Source: Nemania diffusa
Taxonomy: Eukaryota > Ascomycota > Sordariomycetes > Xylariales > Xylariaceae
Length of the DNA: 64,000 nt
Direction: 5' to 3'
Assembly: GCA_038501195.1 (NCBI GenBank)
Contig: JBBPUQ010000004.1
Location: 3,610,001 to 3,674,000 of the forward strand
Part shown: positions 12,054-22,762 of the stretch, piece after piece
Layout of the letters: every line of letters begins with the position of its first letter
Numbering within the stretch: the stretch's first letter is position 1
Position numbers and translations under genes: made by a program
Notes under the pieces: generated by a model
Databases searched by the model: none
What the model was told of the DNA's origin: nothing
What the model saw: only the letters and a program-made list of their open reading frames with translations

Positions 12054-13263
12054 TTATTCATTTTCGTTGGAAGCGTCTGCTGCGGCTTTGCGAGCTCCGA
12101 GTACTGCTTTTCCAACAGCTGAATCATTCGGCTTTCCGAGCTCGCCGGTTATCCATTGTCCAATGTCCGCCATCGCGTCCAGGTCGATGCCCGTATTCAT
12201 GCCTAGGCTCTCCATGAAGTAGACCATGTTTTCGGTCGACACATTTCCGGTAGCGCCGGGGCTGTAAGGGCAGCCACCAAGGCCACCTACCGAGCTGTCA
12301 AACGTCCTAATCCCTCGTTCTAGTGAGACGGCAGTATTGACTAGAGCCTGCCCGTACGTATCATGAAAATGCATTGCGATATCCTCATTTTGGATTCCAG
12401 CGGCGCTCATGCATCGTAGTAGCTCCTGAGTCCGTGGCGCCGTGCCCATCCCGGTAGTATCGCCAAGCGAGATCTCGTCGGCTCCCATCTCGAGCAGTGA
12501 GGTGGCGATCTCAGCGACCTTGTGCGGGTTGACGTCGTAGCCCTCAAAGGGACACCCCAGCACCACTGAGATGTAGGCCCGGGCTCGGATCCCACTCTGC
12601 TTCGCGCCTTGAATGACGTCTCGGAAACGCTCGAGGGATGTGGCGATGTCGGAGTTGAGGTTCTTCTTGGAGAAACTCTCGGTTGCGGCGGCAAATACAG
12701 CGAGTTCCACCATGGGCTTTCCGTTTCCTCCTTTGACGGCGTCGGCTTGGGTCAGGAAAGCGCCCGGGTGTTTCTGTAATATAGTGGTGGCATCCGCAAC
12801 ACCCCTGGCATTTGGAGCGAGGAACGAGTACGTAATCGGTGATGGCGAGGGTATATTTCTCGTGAGAATATGCTCCATTATGTGGCTAGAATTGTCCATC
12901 TGTAGCAAGCCAGTAGTTAGACAATTGGCCAGCCGTGCATCTTCGCTATAGATCGTAGATCGAAGGGTAAAACCAAGAACCAACCTGCGGCACCCATTTC
13001 GGAGACACAAACGACCCAGCTTCGATGACCGACACGCCCGTCTTCGCTAGCCTCTCGATCAATTCGATTTTCGTGGCCACTGGTATGGCCTTCTTTTCGT
13101 TTTGTAACCCATCCCTAGGTCCGACTTCAACTATCCGCACATGGTTGTCCGGCTGGGATTGGCCTCGGACATCTGAAGCCGTCGCAAAGCGTCGGAGCGC
13201 AGCAGAGCATGCTCGAGGAGTGCGTAGACGAGTTAGGAGAATCGAGGGACGCAGCGACGTCAT
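12054..13263 (-). CDS. Hydroxymethylglutaryl-CoA lyase, mitochondrial
   Basis: Cleaves HMG-CoA to acetoacetate and acetyl-CoA, the last step of leucine breakdown. Two exons, 13263-12985 and 12899-12054, with an intron that starts GTTGGT and ends CTACAG, phase 0, giving 374 aa. Residues 1-30 are Arg/Ser/Ala-rich without acids, a likely mitochondrial presequence. EVGPRDGLQNE (residues 46-56) supplies the catalytic Arg and the metal Asp. HFHD (271-274) supplies the metal-binding His pair. GGLGGCPYSPGATGN (about 298-312) is the family active-site loop, with the catalytic Cys at 303. I chose the ATG at 13263 because it opens the presequence; the frame stays open further upstream. The C-terminus (NENE) carries no peroxisomal signal. 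An ECHDC3-like gene lies upstream on the same strand. Confidence 0.95.
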
Positions 13264-13838
13264 CGTGGACTCATTTCGTTCGTTGGAGTTGTGGAAATGA
13301 GGCGAGGAGTCTGGATGGAGACATTCGATGTCTTGGTTCTGCTTTAGAATCACATGAGGAGAGTAAACTGCCGGGCATTCGCGGCTCAGCTTTCCCACAT
13401 TCCCCTCTGATCTATGAAGTCACTCACTGTTAAGTACATACATACCTATCTAGGAGGAGGTATTGTTTAGGTAGGTAGGCGGTCACGTGTGGCTTGTTAA
13501 ATACATATCTCTGTTTACAGTACGAATGGAGAAATTATGCCTAGAGCGAGAATAACCCCTATTAGGTATTACCAGGGCTATCACATGTATGTTTAGAAGG
13601 GATACTTGAAAGATATCTAGGTTCTAATAGTATCCTGAGGAATACTTAACACTCGAACTCTATCAAAATTTAAACACTTTTTTTTCAGAGTAGGGTGTCT
13701 GCATACCCTATGCGTAAGATAGCTTAATATGCGAGATGAATGTGTTTTTTTTTTTAACCTCGAGGTTGATCGATCTATGTAAGCGTGCCTGTCCACTGCT
13801 ATGGAATCGATATTTCAAGTATTATTCAAGTATTATGC
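13264..13838. promoter_or_regulatory. Promoter interval between HMG-CoA lyase and the crotonase gene
   Basis: 575 bases separate the crotonase stop from the lyase start, and both genes read leftward. It must hold the lyase promoter and the crotonase 3' end. TAGGTAGGTAGG occurs near 13,470-13,480. I see no strong TATA or named operator. Confidence 0.4.
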
Positions 13839-14774
13839 CTAGGTATGCCAATTTGGGTATCGCTTCTCGATGAAGGCTTTTATCCCTTCCCGCGCTTCTG
13901 GGTTACCAGCATGAACAACCATAGCCTCGGTGGCCCAATCTGCAGCTGCACAATCACTGTCAAACGAATTCCTATGATTTGCCTGCATCCAAGCCTGAGA
14001 CCAGTATGCCCATTTCCCCATGGCCTGAGCCTGAGCCGGGGAACGGACCAGCCTCTCGGCAATCTCTGACACCCTGGTCTCAAGTGCAGCCTCATCGGAA
14101 ACGATCTCCACTGCACCAGCGGGCAGTTGATCTGCACGTACACGTTCTCCAAGAGCGGTCATTCTGTAGGTAAAGGCATTGCCGAGTCTCCTCGACAGTG
14201 CTGTCGAGGAAGAGGTGCAGGGCAGCCCAATGGACATTCCGGGGAGCTGGAACTCAGCCGAAGCAATGGCAATCGGCAGATCTGTTGTGAGAGCCAGCTG
14301 TGCGCCCGCGTCGGCGGCTAAGCCGTGAATAGCACCCACAACCGGGATCGGAGACATGCGAATGAGGTTCACGACCTGCGCAGATAGGCGGAAGGTCTCG
14401 TGGACGTCGTGCGGTTTTAGGTAACGTAGTTCCTCAAGATCATGTCCAGCACAGAATACTGGTCCCTTGCTGCGTAGAACGAGCACTTTGGGCAGCGTGC
14501 GACGACGCCTGTGCCACTCGTCTGTGTCTCTAAGCCATTCGTATCTTGGTTTAGATAGAAGCGAACCTTGCTTTTGCTCTATTTTCAATGCGCCCCTAAG
14601 CAGGCCCGAGTCGAAATTTGGAAGCAGCAAGGGTTCAGAGTCGTCGGGCGGCGTGTTATACGCCCTCAGCTGCTCGCGAAGGCTCTTCAACACCTCAATT
14701 GAGAGTGTATTTCTCCTGGATGCATTGTCGAGTGTAATGTAGGCAGCGCGAGACGGCAGCGCAGGGAATGACAT
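13839..14774 (-). CDS. ECHDC3-like crotonase-fold protein, probably not a hydratase
   Basis: Intronless, 311 aa. The crotonase fold is visible: VFCAGHDLEEL (residues 106-116) is the CoA-binding and oxyanion loop, followed by IPVVGAIHGLAADAGAQLAL (143-162). The FCAGHDL wording and the following segments resemble ECHDC3 (enoyl-CoA hydratase domain-containing 3) more than true hydratases. Both acid/base glutamates of classical hydratases are replaced: Gln159 at the first position and Gly179 at the second. I therefore infer it does not hydrate enoyl-CoA; the role of ECHDC3 proteins is unsettled. A 40-residue insertion (about 42-92) lies between the first strand and the oxyanion loop. It lies upstream of HMG-CoA lyase on the same strand, consistent with but not proving a link to acyl-CoA metabolism. 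The ATG at 14774 lies about 180 bases from the inverted-repeat element. Confidence 0.85.
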   Translation of the reverse strand: MSFPALPSRAAYITLDNASRRNTLSIEVLKSLREQLRAYNTPPDDSEPLLLPNFDSGLLRGALKIEQKQGSLLSKPRYEWLRDTDEWHRRRRTLPKVLVLRSKGPVFCAGHDLEELRYLKPHDVHETFRLSAQVVNLIRMSPIPVVGAIHGLAADAGAQLALTTDLPIAIASAEFQLPGMSIGLPCTSSSTALSRRLGNAFTYRMTALGERVRADQLPAGAVEIVSDEAALETRVSEIAERLVRSPAQAQAMGKWAYWSQAWMQANHRNSFDSDCAAADWATEAMVVHAGNPEAREGIKAFIEKRYPNWHT

Positions 14775-14953
14775 TATGTATCAATCATATTAGGTCCAGT
14801 ATCTAATGAGCAATAAAAATATATACTCATGGTAAGTAGATGTAAGTGATTAGAATTTCATTCGGCGTTGATGAATATGCCTAGGTACCTACCTAGCTTA
14901 TTCGCTATAGAGAGTTAACTGTTAGATAGGGGGGTTCAGGGGATTAACCCCGC

Positions 14954-15389
14954 CAGAGTCGGAGTACCAAGAAACCACACACACCCCATAATACACCTAG
15001 ACACTATAACTTCAAAGGCCTACCAAGCAACCAAATAAACTCGTAAAATTAATCTATATCAAAGGTTAAATAGTAAAAGAAATAGCGATTATATTAATAT
15101 ATATAACGTAATATAAACAGAAGTTAATATCTACATATTCTAAAGTTGTTGTTATAATAGTTTATACTTTTTATATTATAGTTTTGCTTTATAGTACAAC
15201 GTACGTTACTATTTTATGCTTTGTATTAATATAATATTACTAGTATTTATATAACTGCTTTTTTTTTGTATATCTATAAAATTGTTTATGTTATTTTTTC
15301 GATTTTATTTGGCTGCTTGGTAGGTCTTTGAAGTTGTAGTGTTTAGGCGTATTATGGGGTGTGTGTGGTTTCTTGGTACTCCCGCTCTG
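14954..15389. mobile_element. MITE-like element: 436 bp, ~88-bp terminal inverted repeats, 6-bp target duplication
   Basis: Left arm 14954-15041 and right arm 15302-15389 are inverted copies. Both begin CAGAG and share an exact 34-base core (CCAAGAAACCACACACACCC lies inside it). About nine mismatches are seen over 88 bases, and six of the first seven are C/T or G/A transitions. CCCCGC flanks the element directly on both sides (14948-14953 and 15390-15395), as expected for a target-site duplication. The interior (about 15042-15301) is strongly AT-rich and has no open frame, so the element is non-autonomous. It sits between two divergent genes. The superfamily cannot be assigned. Confidence 0.85.
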
Positions 15390-15715
15390 CCCCGCCTACA
15401 CTAGGTACCTACCTCAAGAGACCCGCCTCTAGCTGTGGCTGGTTATCATCGGGCCTGCTTCGGCAGTACCTACACCTAACCTGTAGCATCAACACCCCAG
15501 TGGCTACCCCAGTGGCTATCTCAGTGGCTACCTGGTGGCTGAAGCTTGTTCATTGACCAGCCAGCTAGCTGCTTGCCTCAACTAACCTCGATAGCCTAGA
15601 TCTAGATAGATACACCTTGGTTTGTCTAGCCTTGACTGGGAGCTCTCAAACGTTCCCTCCTACCTCTGATCCCCGATTGGCCCGCGAACCATACTTGCCA
15701 TCAGCGACCGACACC
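15390..15715 (+). promoter_or_regulatory. Promoter and leader interval of the V-ATPase B gene
   Basis: 326 bases between the inverted-repeat element and the VMA2 start codon. They contain TAGGTACCTACC (15404-15415) and a short internal repeat, CCAGTGGCTA/CAGTGGCTA, near 15,496-15,531. No TATA box is evident. Confidence 0.4.
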
Positions 15716-17449
15716 ATGGATCCTCGAGAGTCGTCTTCGTATTCCGTTGTGCCTCGGATCCGGTACAACACCGTGAGTGGTGTCAACGGACCCCTCGTCA
15801 TTCTCGACAATGTGAAATACCCTCGGTACAATGAAATCGTGAGCCTGACACTCCCCGATGGAACTGTGCGGTCTGGCCAGGTCCTCGAGGCCCGAGGTAA
15901 GCTTGCCCTAGTGGCCTCTCGCAGCTCTAGATGTCAGTGCTGACCGGCTTCTTCTCCCCCTTCACAGGCAGCCGTGCCATTGTCCAGGTTTTCGAGGGCA
16001 CGCCCGGTATCGATGTCAAGAAGACGAAGGTCGAGTTCAGCGGAGAGAGCTTAAAGCTCGGCGTGTCAGAAGATATGTTGGGCCGTATTTTCGATGGATC
16101 TGGCAGAGCTATCGACAAGGGGCCTAAAGTCTTAGCTGAAGAATACCTCGATATCAATGGCAGTCCCATCAACCCCTACTCCCGAGTATGTCCTGGGAAT
16201 TTGCGAGATCGCCGTGCGGAGCATGAGCTAAGTAATGCGATAGGTGTATCCCGAAGAAATGATTTCCACTGGTATCTCGACCATCGACACTATGAACTCG
16301 ATCGCTCGTGGGCAGAAGATTCCCATCTTTTCTGCTGCTGGGTTACCACACAATGAGATTGCTGCTCAGATTTGTCGGCAGGCCGGTCTAGTCAAACAGA
16401 AGGGGGCCACAAACAAGGGTGTGCACGATGACCATGAGGAGAACTTCTCCATCGTCTTCGCTGCCATGGGTGTCAACTTGGAAACAGCGCGATTCTTCAC
16501 GCGTGATTTCGAAGAGAACGGCAGTTTGGAGCGCGTCACTCTGTTCCTCAACCTTGCAAACGATCCCACGTACGTCTCTATCCGAAGGCCCCTTAGACGC
16601 TAACGCAGCTATCTTCTAACAACTATCCGCAGCATTGAGCGTATTATTACTCCTCGTCTTGCTCTTACCACTGCCGAATACTACGCCTACCAACTCGAGA
16701 AGCACGTGCTGGTTATTCTCACTGATCTCTCCGCCTACTGCGACGCCCTCCGAGAAGTCTCGGCCGCCCGAGAGGAAGTGCCCGGTCGACGTGGTTACCC
16801 CGGTTACATGTACACGGATTTGTCCACCATCTACGAACGAGCTGGTCGTGTCGAGGGACGAAATGGATCCATCACCCAGATTCCTATCCTAACCATGCCC
16901 AACGATGATATCACACATCCTATCCCCGATTTAACTGGTTACATTACCGAGGGCCAGATCTTCGTCGATCGTCAGCTGGACAACCGTGGCATTTACCCGC
17001 CCATCAATGTCTTGCCCTCCCTCTCGCGTCTGATGAAGTCGGCCATTGGTGAAGGTATGACGCGGGCGGATCACGGTGACGTATCTAACCAGCTCTACGC
17101 TAAGTATGCTATCGGTCGTGATGCCGCGGCCATGAAGGCAGTCGTTGGTGAAGAGGCCCTCTCGGCCGAGGATAAACTGTCCCTTGAATTCTTGGAAAAG
17201 TTCGAGCGACAGTTTGTGGCGCAAGGCGCGTACGAGACGCGCTCTATTTACGATTCGCTGGATATTGCGTGGAGTCTACTACGTATCTATCCTAAAGAAC
17301 TGCTCAACCGTATCCCTGCCAAGGTTATCCAGGAATACTATCATCGCTCGACGGAACGTAAGGGCAAGGGCAAGGACAAGGACAAGAATGACAAGGGCGT
17401 GCGGGACACGGCGGATGAAACACAAGAAGAGAACCTGGTTGAAGTATAA
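15716..17449 (+). CDS. VMA2: V-type proton ATPase subunit B
   Basis: Non-catalytic B subunit of the cytosolic V1 sector of the vacuolar proton pump; it alternates with subunit A in the hexameric head. Four exons: 15716-15896, 15968-16185, 16244-16569 and 16633-17449, with donors GTAAGC, GTATGT and GTACGT, giving 513 aa, the usual fungal length. Recognisable segments include the N-terminal beta-barrel (residues about 15-85), [19 protein letters not shown] after the third exon start, [10 protein letters not shown], and the ATPase alpha/beta signature [10 protein letters not shown] in the last exon. The phosphate loop is degenerate, as is normal for B subunits. The C-terminal tail is Lys/Asp-rich ([12 protein letters not shown]). 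Its start faces the inverted-repeat element and the divergent crotonase gene. Confidence 0.97.
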
Positions 17450-18530
17450 TAGTATATGGCGAGGAAGGACGAAAAGCCAAGCGTGTATAGGTAGAAGCGA
17501 TTGTATGGTATCGTACATCGCAGGAGTACGGGTCTACTTTATTTTCCAACCATCATCCAAGGCACTGACTACTTCACAAGTATATGCTTGAGCGCATTCT
17601 AATTGTATGATGGGGCGCCACTTTAGGGCGAGGATCATAGCCGGTTAGACTCAAAGGGATCGGAAGCCGGCCAGATGTCCCATCTAGTCTATTGTTGATA
17701 TTGGCATATACCATCATTTCCGCTTAGACTGGGGAGGATTTTGTGCGAAAGATTTCCTTGTTTCCTTCCACTTATATAAAGCTTGCGAGATTACCTATAG
17801 AGGCATGTTATTATTCTAGTTAGAGTGGATGACTATGTCCTAAGTATGTTCCGATTTTATGCCGAAGGACAACAATGCTACAGAAAAGTTGGCTCACCGC
17901 AGTTCCCGAATTGGTAATGGCCTCGGTGTAATGCAACTGCGTGAAGCCTGGGGTATATCCAGGGTATTATAATAACAAACTGACCGTGTTCAAGTTGTTT
18001 TATATTGTATTATGTGTCGTGGATACTACCTACTCCGAATCTCTTCCCCAATATGTGTTTGCTTTTTTTTTTTAATCTCTCCTTATTCAGACGAATATTA
18101 CTTTTCCGCCGGGATTTGTTTGTCATGGAAATTAAGTCCTACGAATTACTCGTCGCATCAGCTGAGCCGCAGACATGCTGTTATGTAGTTGGGAGCGGGG
18201 AAGCCTGTACCCGCGCGAGTCCTGTCCCCTGTGAACTTCGGTCTTGTTTCTGTTGTTGTACAATATGCGTACACTACCCGTAGGTTAGGACCTTTAGGTA
18301 GTCTAAGTATATACACTAGGTATCTATTTTCCCGTGCGTCGGACAAACTTCAATTCCCGATTTTAATTCGTCTAATTCGGCGACGCTCCATTTCAAATAA
18401 GATCTAAAGAGATGCCTGTACAAAGTCCCTTATCCCCTCGAATCGGCTTCTAGGCTCATGCACTAAGCTATCTGGAGGGATTTTAGATCTACTTTGTAGA
18501 AGAGCTGAAAGAGGTCGAATTCTCTCATGG

Positions 18531-18562
<32 letters not shown>

Positions 18563-19796
18563 GTATGTATGTGTAGCTCTCTCTAACAAGACACGTCAAG
18601 ACAAGAAATGCTAGCATCGGCAATCTGTGCAGTCAGATGACGCGAAGGGAGCGAAGAGGCGTCTCGTGTCTTTGCCAGTGCCGTGATCCTACAACGTCAT
18701 AACGCCGCAGACTCGATTTCTCCACCATAACGGCCGAGGAAACTCAACCCTGCAGCCTCCTTTCAGAGAAGAATACATACTTGTAAGTATCGCTGGTAAG
18801 TAGTACTTGTAAGTGTCGTCGGTATGAAACGTTTGCGGCCTCTTCGCTGTGCTATACAAATGTTGGTCGATCGGATAGGTACATGACTTATAGTATATAC
18901 AATACACAAAGGACATCTCAATGCCGAATAAGTCACATCAGCCCAAATTAGGATGGATGTCTCACTATTTAGCTAAGAACGACACCAATCGGACACCAAC
19001 GCCTACGCCTCCCGAGCATAACCGATCAGATTTCTTCAATATTTGCAACGTAAACGGTCCGATGACACTACGTAAGTACCAGGTAAGTGAGTGACCTTTT
19101 CATGACCCGAAGCCATGGATCAAGGACTTCGGAAGTGCGGAGGCTGGTTGGTGCTCTGCACTGTTCACGACCAGGTGACTCGATGGAACCATTCAACAAA
19201 GACGAATGAATGACCTTCTCGATTCGGACTTTTGTACTACTGTACATGGACCTGCGTCACCTCACTTCCCCGACTTTTCACACCCCGACCCCAACTTTTC
19301 CCTGCCAAGAAAGCGGAGTAGCTCGCGGAGATGCCTCAGATCCCTACCTCTAGTGGCTAAAGGTGAAAGGCTTGTTGAGTGAACGAATGCAGGGTGCTGC
19401 AGCCAACCCGTGCTAAATGCAACACTAAAAAGTAAGATTAATAAATTCCCCAGATTGTTGTTCGACTTGTTCGCCCGATCATTCATTTGCCTGTCCAATC
19501 ACCTGCCGTTCCCCGGCGTCAGCTTGCCTGCAGTATACTGCACAAACAGACCGGGTTCCGATGGCTTTGTACATATAAGAGGTCACATCCTCCCCCCGAG
19601 GTTCAGAGGCGTTGTTGCGTTGGTTGATGTTACGTGACGTCTGTGCTGCCCCTCTCTCTTGTTGACTGTCGAGTAGGTGAATAGCGGTCTACCATAACAA
19701 CAGGTTTCACAAGAAGGCTCATGTGCTGAGACAGGCGGCCTGTTGCCTGCCTACCCACCTACCTATCTCCTACCTACCTACCTCCAGAGGACCAGA
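17450..19796. other. 2.3-kb intergenic region with a (TAC)10 microsatellite
   Basis: No gene supported. A perfect TAC repeat of ten units lies at 18531-18560. The final part (19680-19796) includes a C/T-rich tract of CCTACC units directly before the epimerase start codon, plausible as its promoter and leader. Confidence 0.6.
18531..18560 (+). repeat. (TAC)10 microsatellite
   Basis: Ten uninterrupted TAC triplets in intergenic DNA. Confidence 0.95.
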
Positions 19797-21059
19797 ATGC
19801 GTCTGAACACTGCTCTGGCCGCATTGGGAGCCCTCGCGCTCCCAATTGCCTCTGCCGCAGATGGCCCCGATGAGAATGGCTTATACTGGATCTACAGTGA
19901 GGGCCTTTCTGCCGCCTTCATCGCATACGGTGCCTCGATCTCCAGACTGCTCATCAACGACCAATATGGAATTCAGAGAGACATAGTTGGCGGGTTCGAT
20001 AACGCCAGCTATTATGAGATTGATCAGCAACACCCTCACTTTGGTGGCGTGCCGGGTCGCTACGCGAATCGTATCCAGAACAGCACGTTCGAGATTGACG
20101 GCGTCACTTACAAGGTCGATCCCAACGAAAATCCCACCGCCGCAGCGCCCCAAGGTGCTGACACCCTGCACGGCGGCCACGACGGCTGGGACTACAGAAA
20201 TTTCACTGTTGTCTCTCACACGAACGATAGCATCACGTTTTCCATTGTTGATCCCGATGGCAAGGAGGGCTTCCCCGGCGAGGTCGTCTCGTACATCACT
20301 TACACCCTGAATGGTTACGCCTGGGACTTCAAGATGGTGGCTCTCGCTACCACCAAGAAGACTCCCATCATGCTCAGCAGCCACACCTATTGGAATCTAG
20401 ACGGGTTTGCCAACAACGAGACGAATACCGCCCTCAACCACACTCTCTACCTGCCCCATAGCGGGCAGCGCGTGGGCGTCGACAACATTTTGATCCCCAC
20501 CGGTGACATTCTTGCCAACAAGAAGGGGTCGGTCAATGACTTCTGGAGCGCCCCCAAGGAGCTTGGCGCCTCCTTGAATGACCCTGAGGCCGTGAACAAC
20601 TGCGGCTTCGGCTGCACAGGCTATGGTAAGCTAACTCAAACACTATATCCAATCTGTCTCTGCTAACCAAAACCTACAACAGATAACTGCTGGCTCGTCA
20701 ACCGCGAGGAGCCCTACAACTGGCGCGACGAGGAGAACTTCGTCGCACGTCTGCAGTCCTCGTGGTCCGGCATCCAGGTCCAGGTGTACACGGACCAGGA
20801 GGCGTTCCAGGTGTACACGTGCAACGGGCAGAACGGCACGCTGACGCTCAAGGAGACGCAGGGGCTGCACGACAACCCGGACTTCCCGCGCACGATCCCG
20901 AAGTACGGCTGCCTGGTGATGGAGGTCGAGGACTGGATCGACGCCATCAACCACCCCGAGTGGGGGCGCGAGGACAAGCAGATCTTCGGCCCCGGCGGCG
21001 ACCCTTACGTCCTCCAGGCCAGCTACGTCTTCTCCATCAACACCACCGCTTCGTCGTAG
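19797..21059 (+). CDS. Secreted aldose 1-epimerase (mutarotase)
   Basis: Interconverts alpha and beta anomers of aldoses, probably outside the cell. Exons 19797-20625 and 20683-21059; the intron has GTAAGC, the branch site GCTAACC and CAACAG, giving 401 aa. I chose the ATG at 19797 because it opens a signal peptide (Arg-Leu-Asn, then Ala/Leu-rich to about residue 20). Family landmarks are FGGVPGRYANRI (substrate Arg), DTLHGGHDGWD (His), SSHTYWNLDG (catalytic-type His) and VMEVEDWIDAINHPE near the end, where the catalytic Glu is expected. Several N-x-S/T sites fit secretion. The frame ends in TAG at 21057-21059, but the same frame continues open for 64 codons with a GPI-signal-like tail (see 21060-21254). 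The stop may therefore be a nonsense change, read through, or removed by splicing. Confidence 0.93.
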
Positions 21060-21254
21060 GGCGGCGATTGCGGTGGCGGTGGGGGGAGTGGTGCCCCAGG
21101 CACGCCGGCGGCGAACCAGACGTATGCTAGCGCCACTGCTACCGCGATGCCGACGGGCCCCGCGACGGCGGTTGGGAGTCGAGCGATTCATTTGGTCGGC
21201 TCCTCGTGGGTGGCTGTCATGGGGATAGTGTCGTCGCTGGTTGCGCTTTGTTAG
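21060..21254 (+). other. In-frame GPI-signal-like extension behind the epimerase stop
   Basis: Directly after the TAG, the same frame runs 64 codons to TAG at 21252-21254. It encodes a Gly-rich linker beginning GGDCGGGGGSG, then a Ser/Thr/Ala-rich stretch (ASATATAMPTGPATAVGS), then a hydrophobic end (WVAVMGIVSSLVALC) that finishes at the terminus. That order is typical of GPI-anchor signals. A 75-base in-frame removal, GT at 21056 to AG at 21130, would also skip the stop, but the donor GTAGGG is weak and I see no good branch site. Confidence 0.6.
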
Positions 21255-21623
21255 TGCCTAAATTTAATAAGACTAATATGAACATTACACAATGCCATTC
21301 TGCAATTGGACCGTGAGTGATTGTGTTAATTCCCTTGTTGTCTTATTTTGGACATTGAAAACAAGGAGCCTCGTACTCAGTAGCAGGGGAGGCTTGGAAC
21401 ACAACAAACCCCTTCCATCTCTTGTCTAGATTGAACAATGCTTAGTTCTCGACAAAGGCGCTTGGCCTTGCTTTTGTTGCGTTCTTGAGGTCGCCTTTCA
21501 CGATAAACTTTATATATCAGCTCAAGTCGCGATGCTATCCAGGTTAATTAAGAAGGGCCACAAAACTTAAAAGCATCTAGTGCAGCAGTAGGTAAAACCA
21601 CAACATCTCTCACCATAACCGAA
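21255..21623. other. Intergenic, 369 bases
   Basis: 3' flank of the epimerase and promoter of the next gene. TTTATATATC at 21509-21518 lies about 105 bases before the ATG and could serve as a TATA element. Confidence 0.4.
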
Positions 21624-22304
21624 ATGGCGTCTCTTCGCACCAACATCTCCAATGCCCTAACAGCAGTTACAAGTTCTCCAGAGACGCCATCTCTCACTAA
21701 CCCTACTGCACCAGATGCCTCATCAACACAGCACCCCCCGCACAAGCCAGTCCATCCCAAACAAGGTGAGTCGCCCCAAAACGAGGTAAGCCTCGCCACG
21801 GCCCGCGCATTCCGCTTCGACCCCGCCTCCCCCCCAAGCCTCTCCCAGCTCGCCGCCTGGCTGGGCCTCGACTCCGCCGTCGACGCCGCGATGCTGCTCA
21901 ACTCGTACGCGATCCAGTCCTCCTTCACGGCGTACCGCGCGCCCCGCGGCCGGCCCAGCGTGGCCGCGCACCCGGAGCGTCTCGGCCTCGCCGTGCCGCT
22001 GTTCACGTTCTCGCGGGACTCGCTGCTGCTGTTCCGGGCGCGGTTCGAGCGCCGCGGCGGTAGCAGTGACGGTGCCGAGGCCGAGGAGATGGACGGTATA
22101 GCCTTCGGCGCCGCGCTGTTCGCGAACCACGCTATTAGGTACATAGAGAGGTCGGCAGTCGATGTTCCGTGGGGCCCGCTTGCGGACCACATGGATGGTT
22201 TTGCGGACTTTGAGACTGCGCGCTGGAGGTGGGCGGTTGTGCTGCAGATGTATTGGTTTTTGGAGAAGGCGTTTGTGAGGGTGCCGGGGGAGGTGAGTTC
22301 TTAG
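21624..22304 (+). CDS. Unrecognised 226-aa protein
   Basis: No family recognised. Residues 1-55 are Ser/Thr/Pro-rich and probably disordered. Residues about 60-220 are compact and GC-rich at third positions, with alternating hydrophobic helices (LSQLAAWLGLDSAVDAAMLL, FGAALFANHAIRYIE, WRWAVVLQMYWFLEKAF), which supports real coding. No signal peptide or clear membrane span. The frame as read stops at 22302-22304, but GAG|GTGAGT at the end could be a splice donor. Joined to TTTCAG near 22,410-22,420 it would end the protein two residues later, so the C-terminus is uncertain by only a few residues. It converges with the O-methyltransferase downstream. Confidence 0.6.
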   Translation: MASLRTNISNALTAVTSSPETPSLTNPTAPDASSTQHPPHKPVHPKQGESPQNEVSLATARAFRFDPASPPSLSQLAAWLGLDSAVDAAMLLNSYAIQSSFTAYRAPRGRPSVAAHPERLGLAVPLFTFSRDSLLLFRARFERRGGSSDGAEAEEMDGIAFGAALFANHAIRYIERSAVDVPWGPLADHMDGFADFETARWRWAVVLQMYWFLEKAFVRVPGEVSS

Positions 22305-22762
22305 GTAAGATTTAGAAAGCTTGTGGTTGCTTTGTGGATGGATATATCCTACGATAGCTCATTTGGCGCTGCTTGATGTTGTTTTTGTTGTGGAAATTGA
22401 GGTTTTTCTATTTCAGGGATAAGGGTGACAATCGCTGACATACCTCATGCATACAATGGTTTGGTATTTAAGACGAGGGAACACATAGGTTTAATAGGTG
22501 AAAGAGACATGAGCTCTATGCTACGTTTTTGACATTAACAGAACAATTTGTTTAAATAATACCAAGTCCTCATATATATCACTTATTCATCTTTACTTGA
22601 TAGAAATGAAAAGGGGACAAATCGTATCGCTTTCAACACAATTAGATATCACATGCCAAAAAGGTTGTGAGTTAAGCTTTTCTTCATATAAAATTTTCCA
22701 TATCTTTCATACTACCGAGTTTCCAATAATACCGAGTGAGCTGAGCCAATACGAGATCCCCC
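22305..22762. other. Convergent intergenic interval
   Basis: 458 bases between the 3' ends of two converging genes; AT-leaning, consistent with two polyadenylation regions. Nothing else is seen. Confidence 0.5.
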
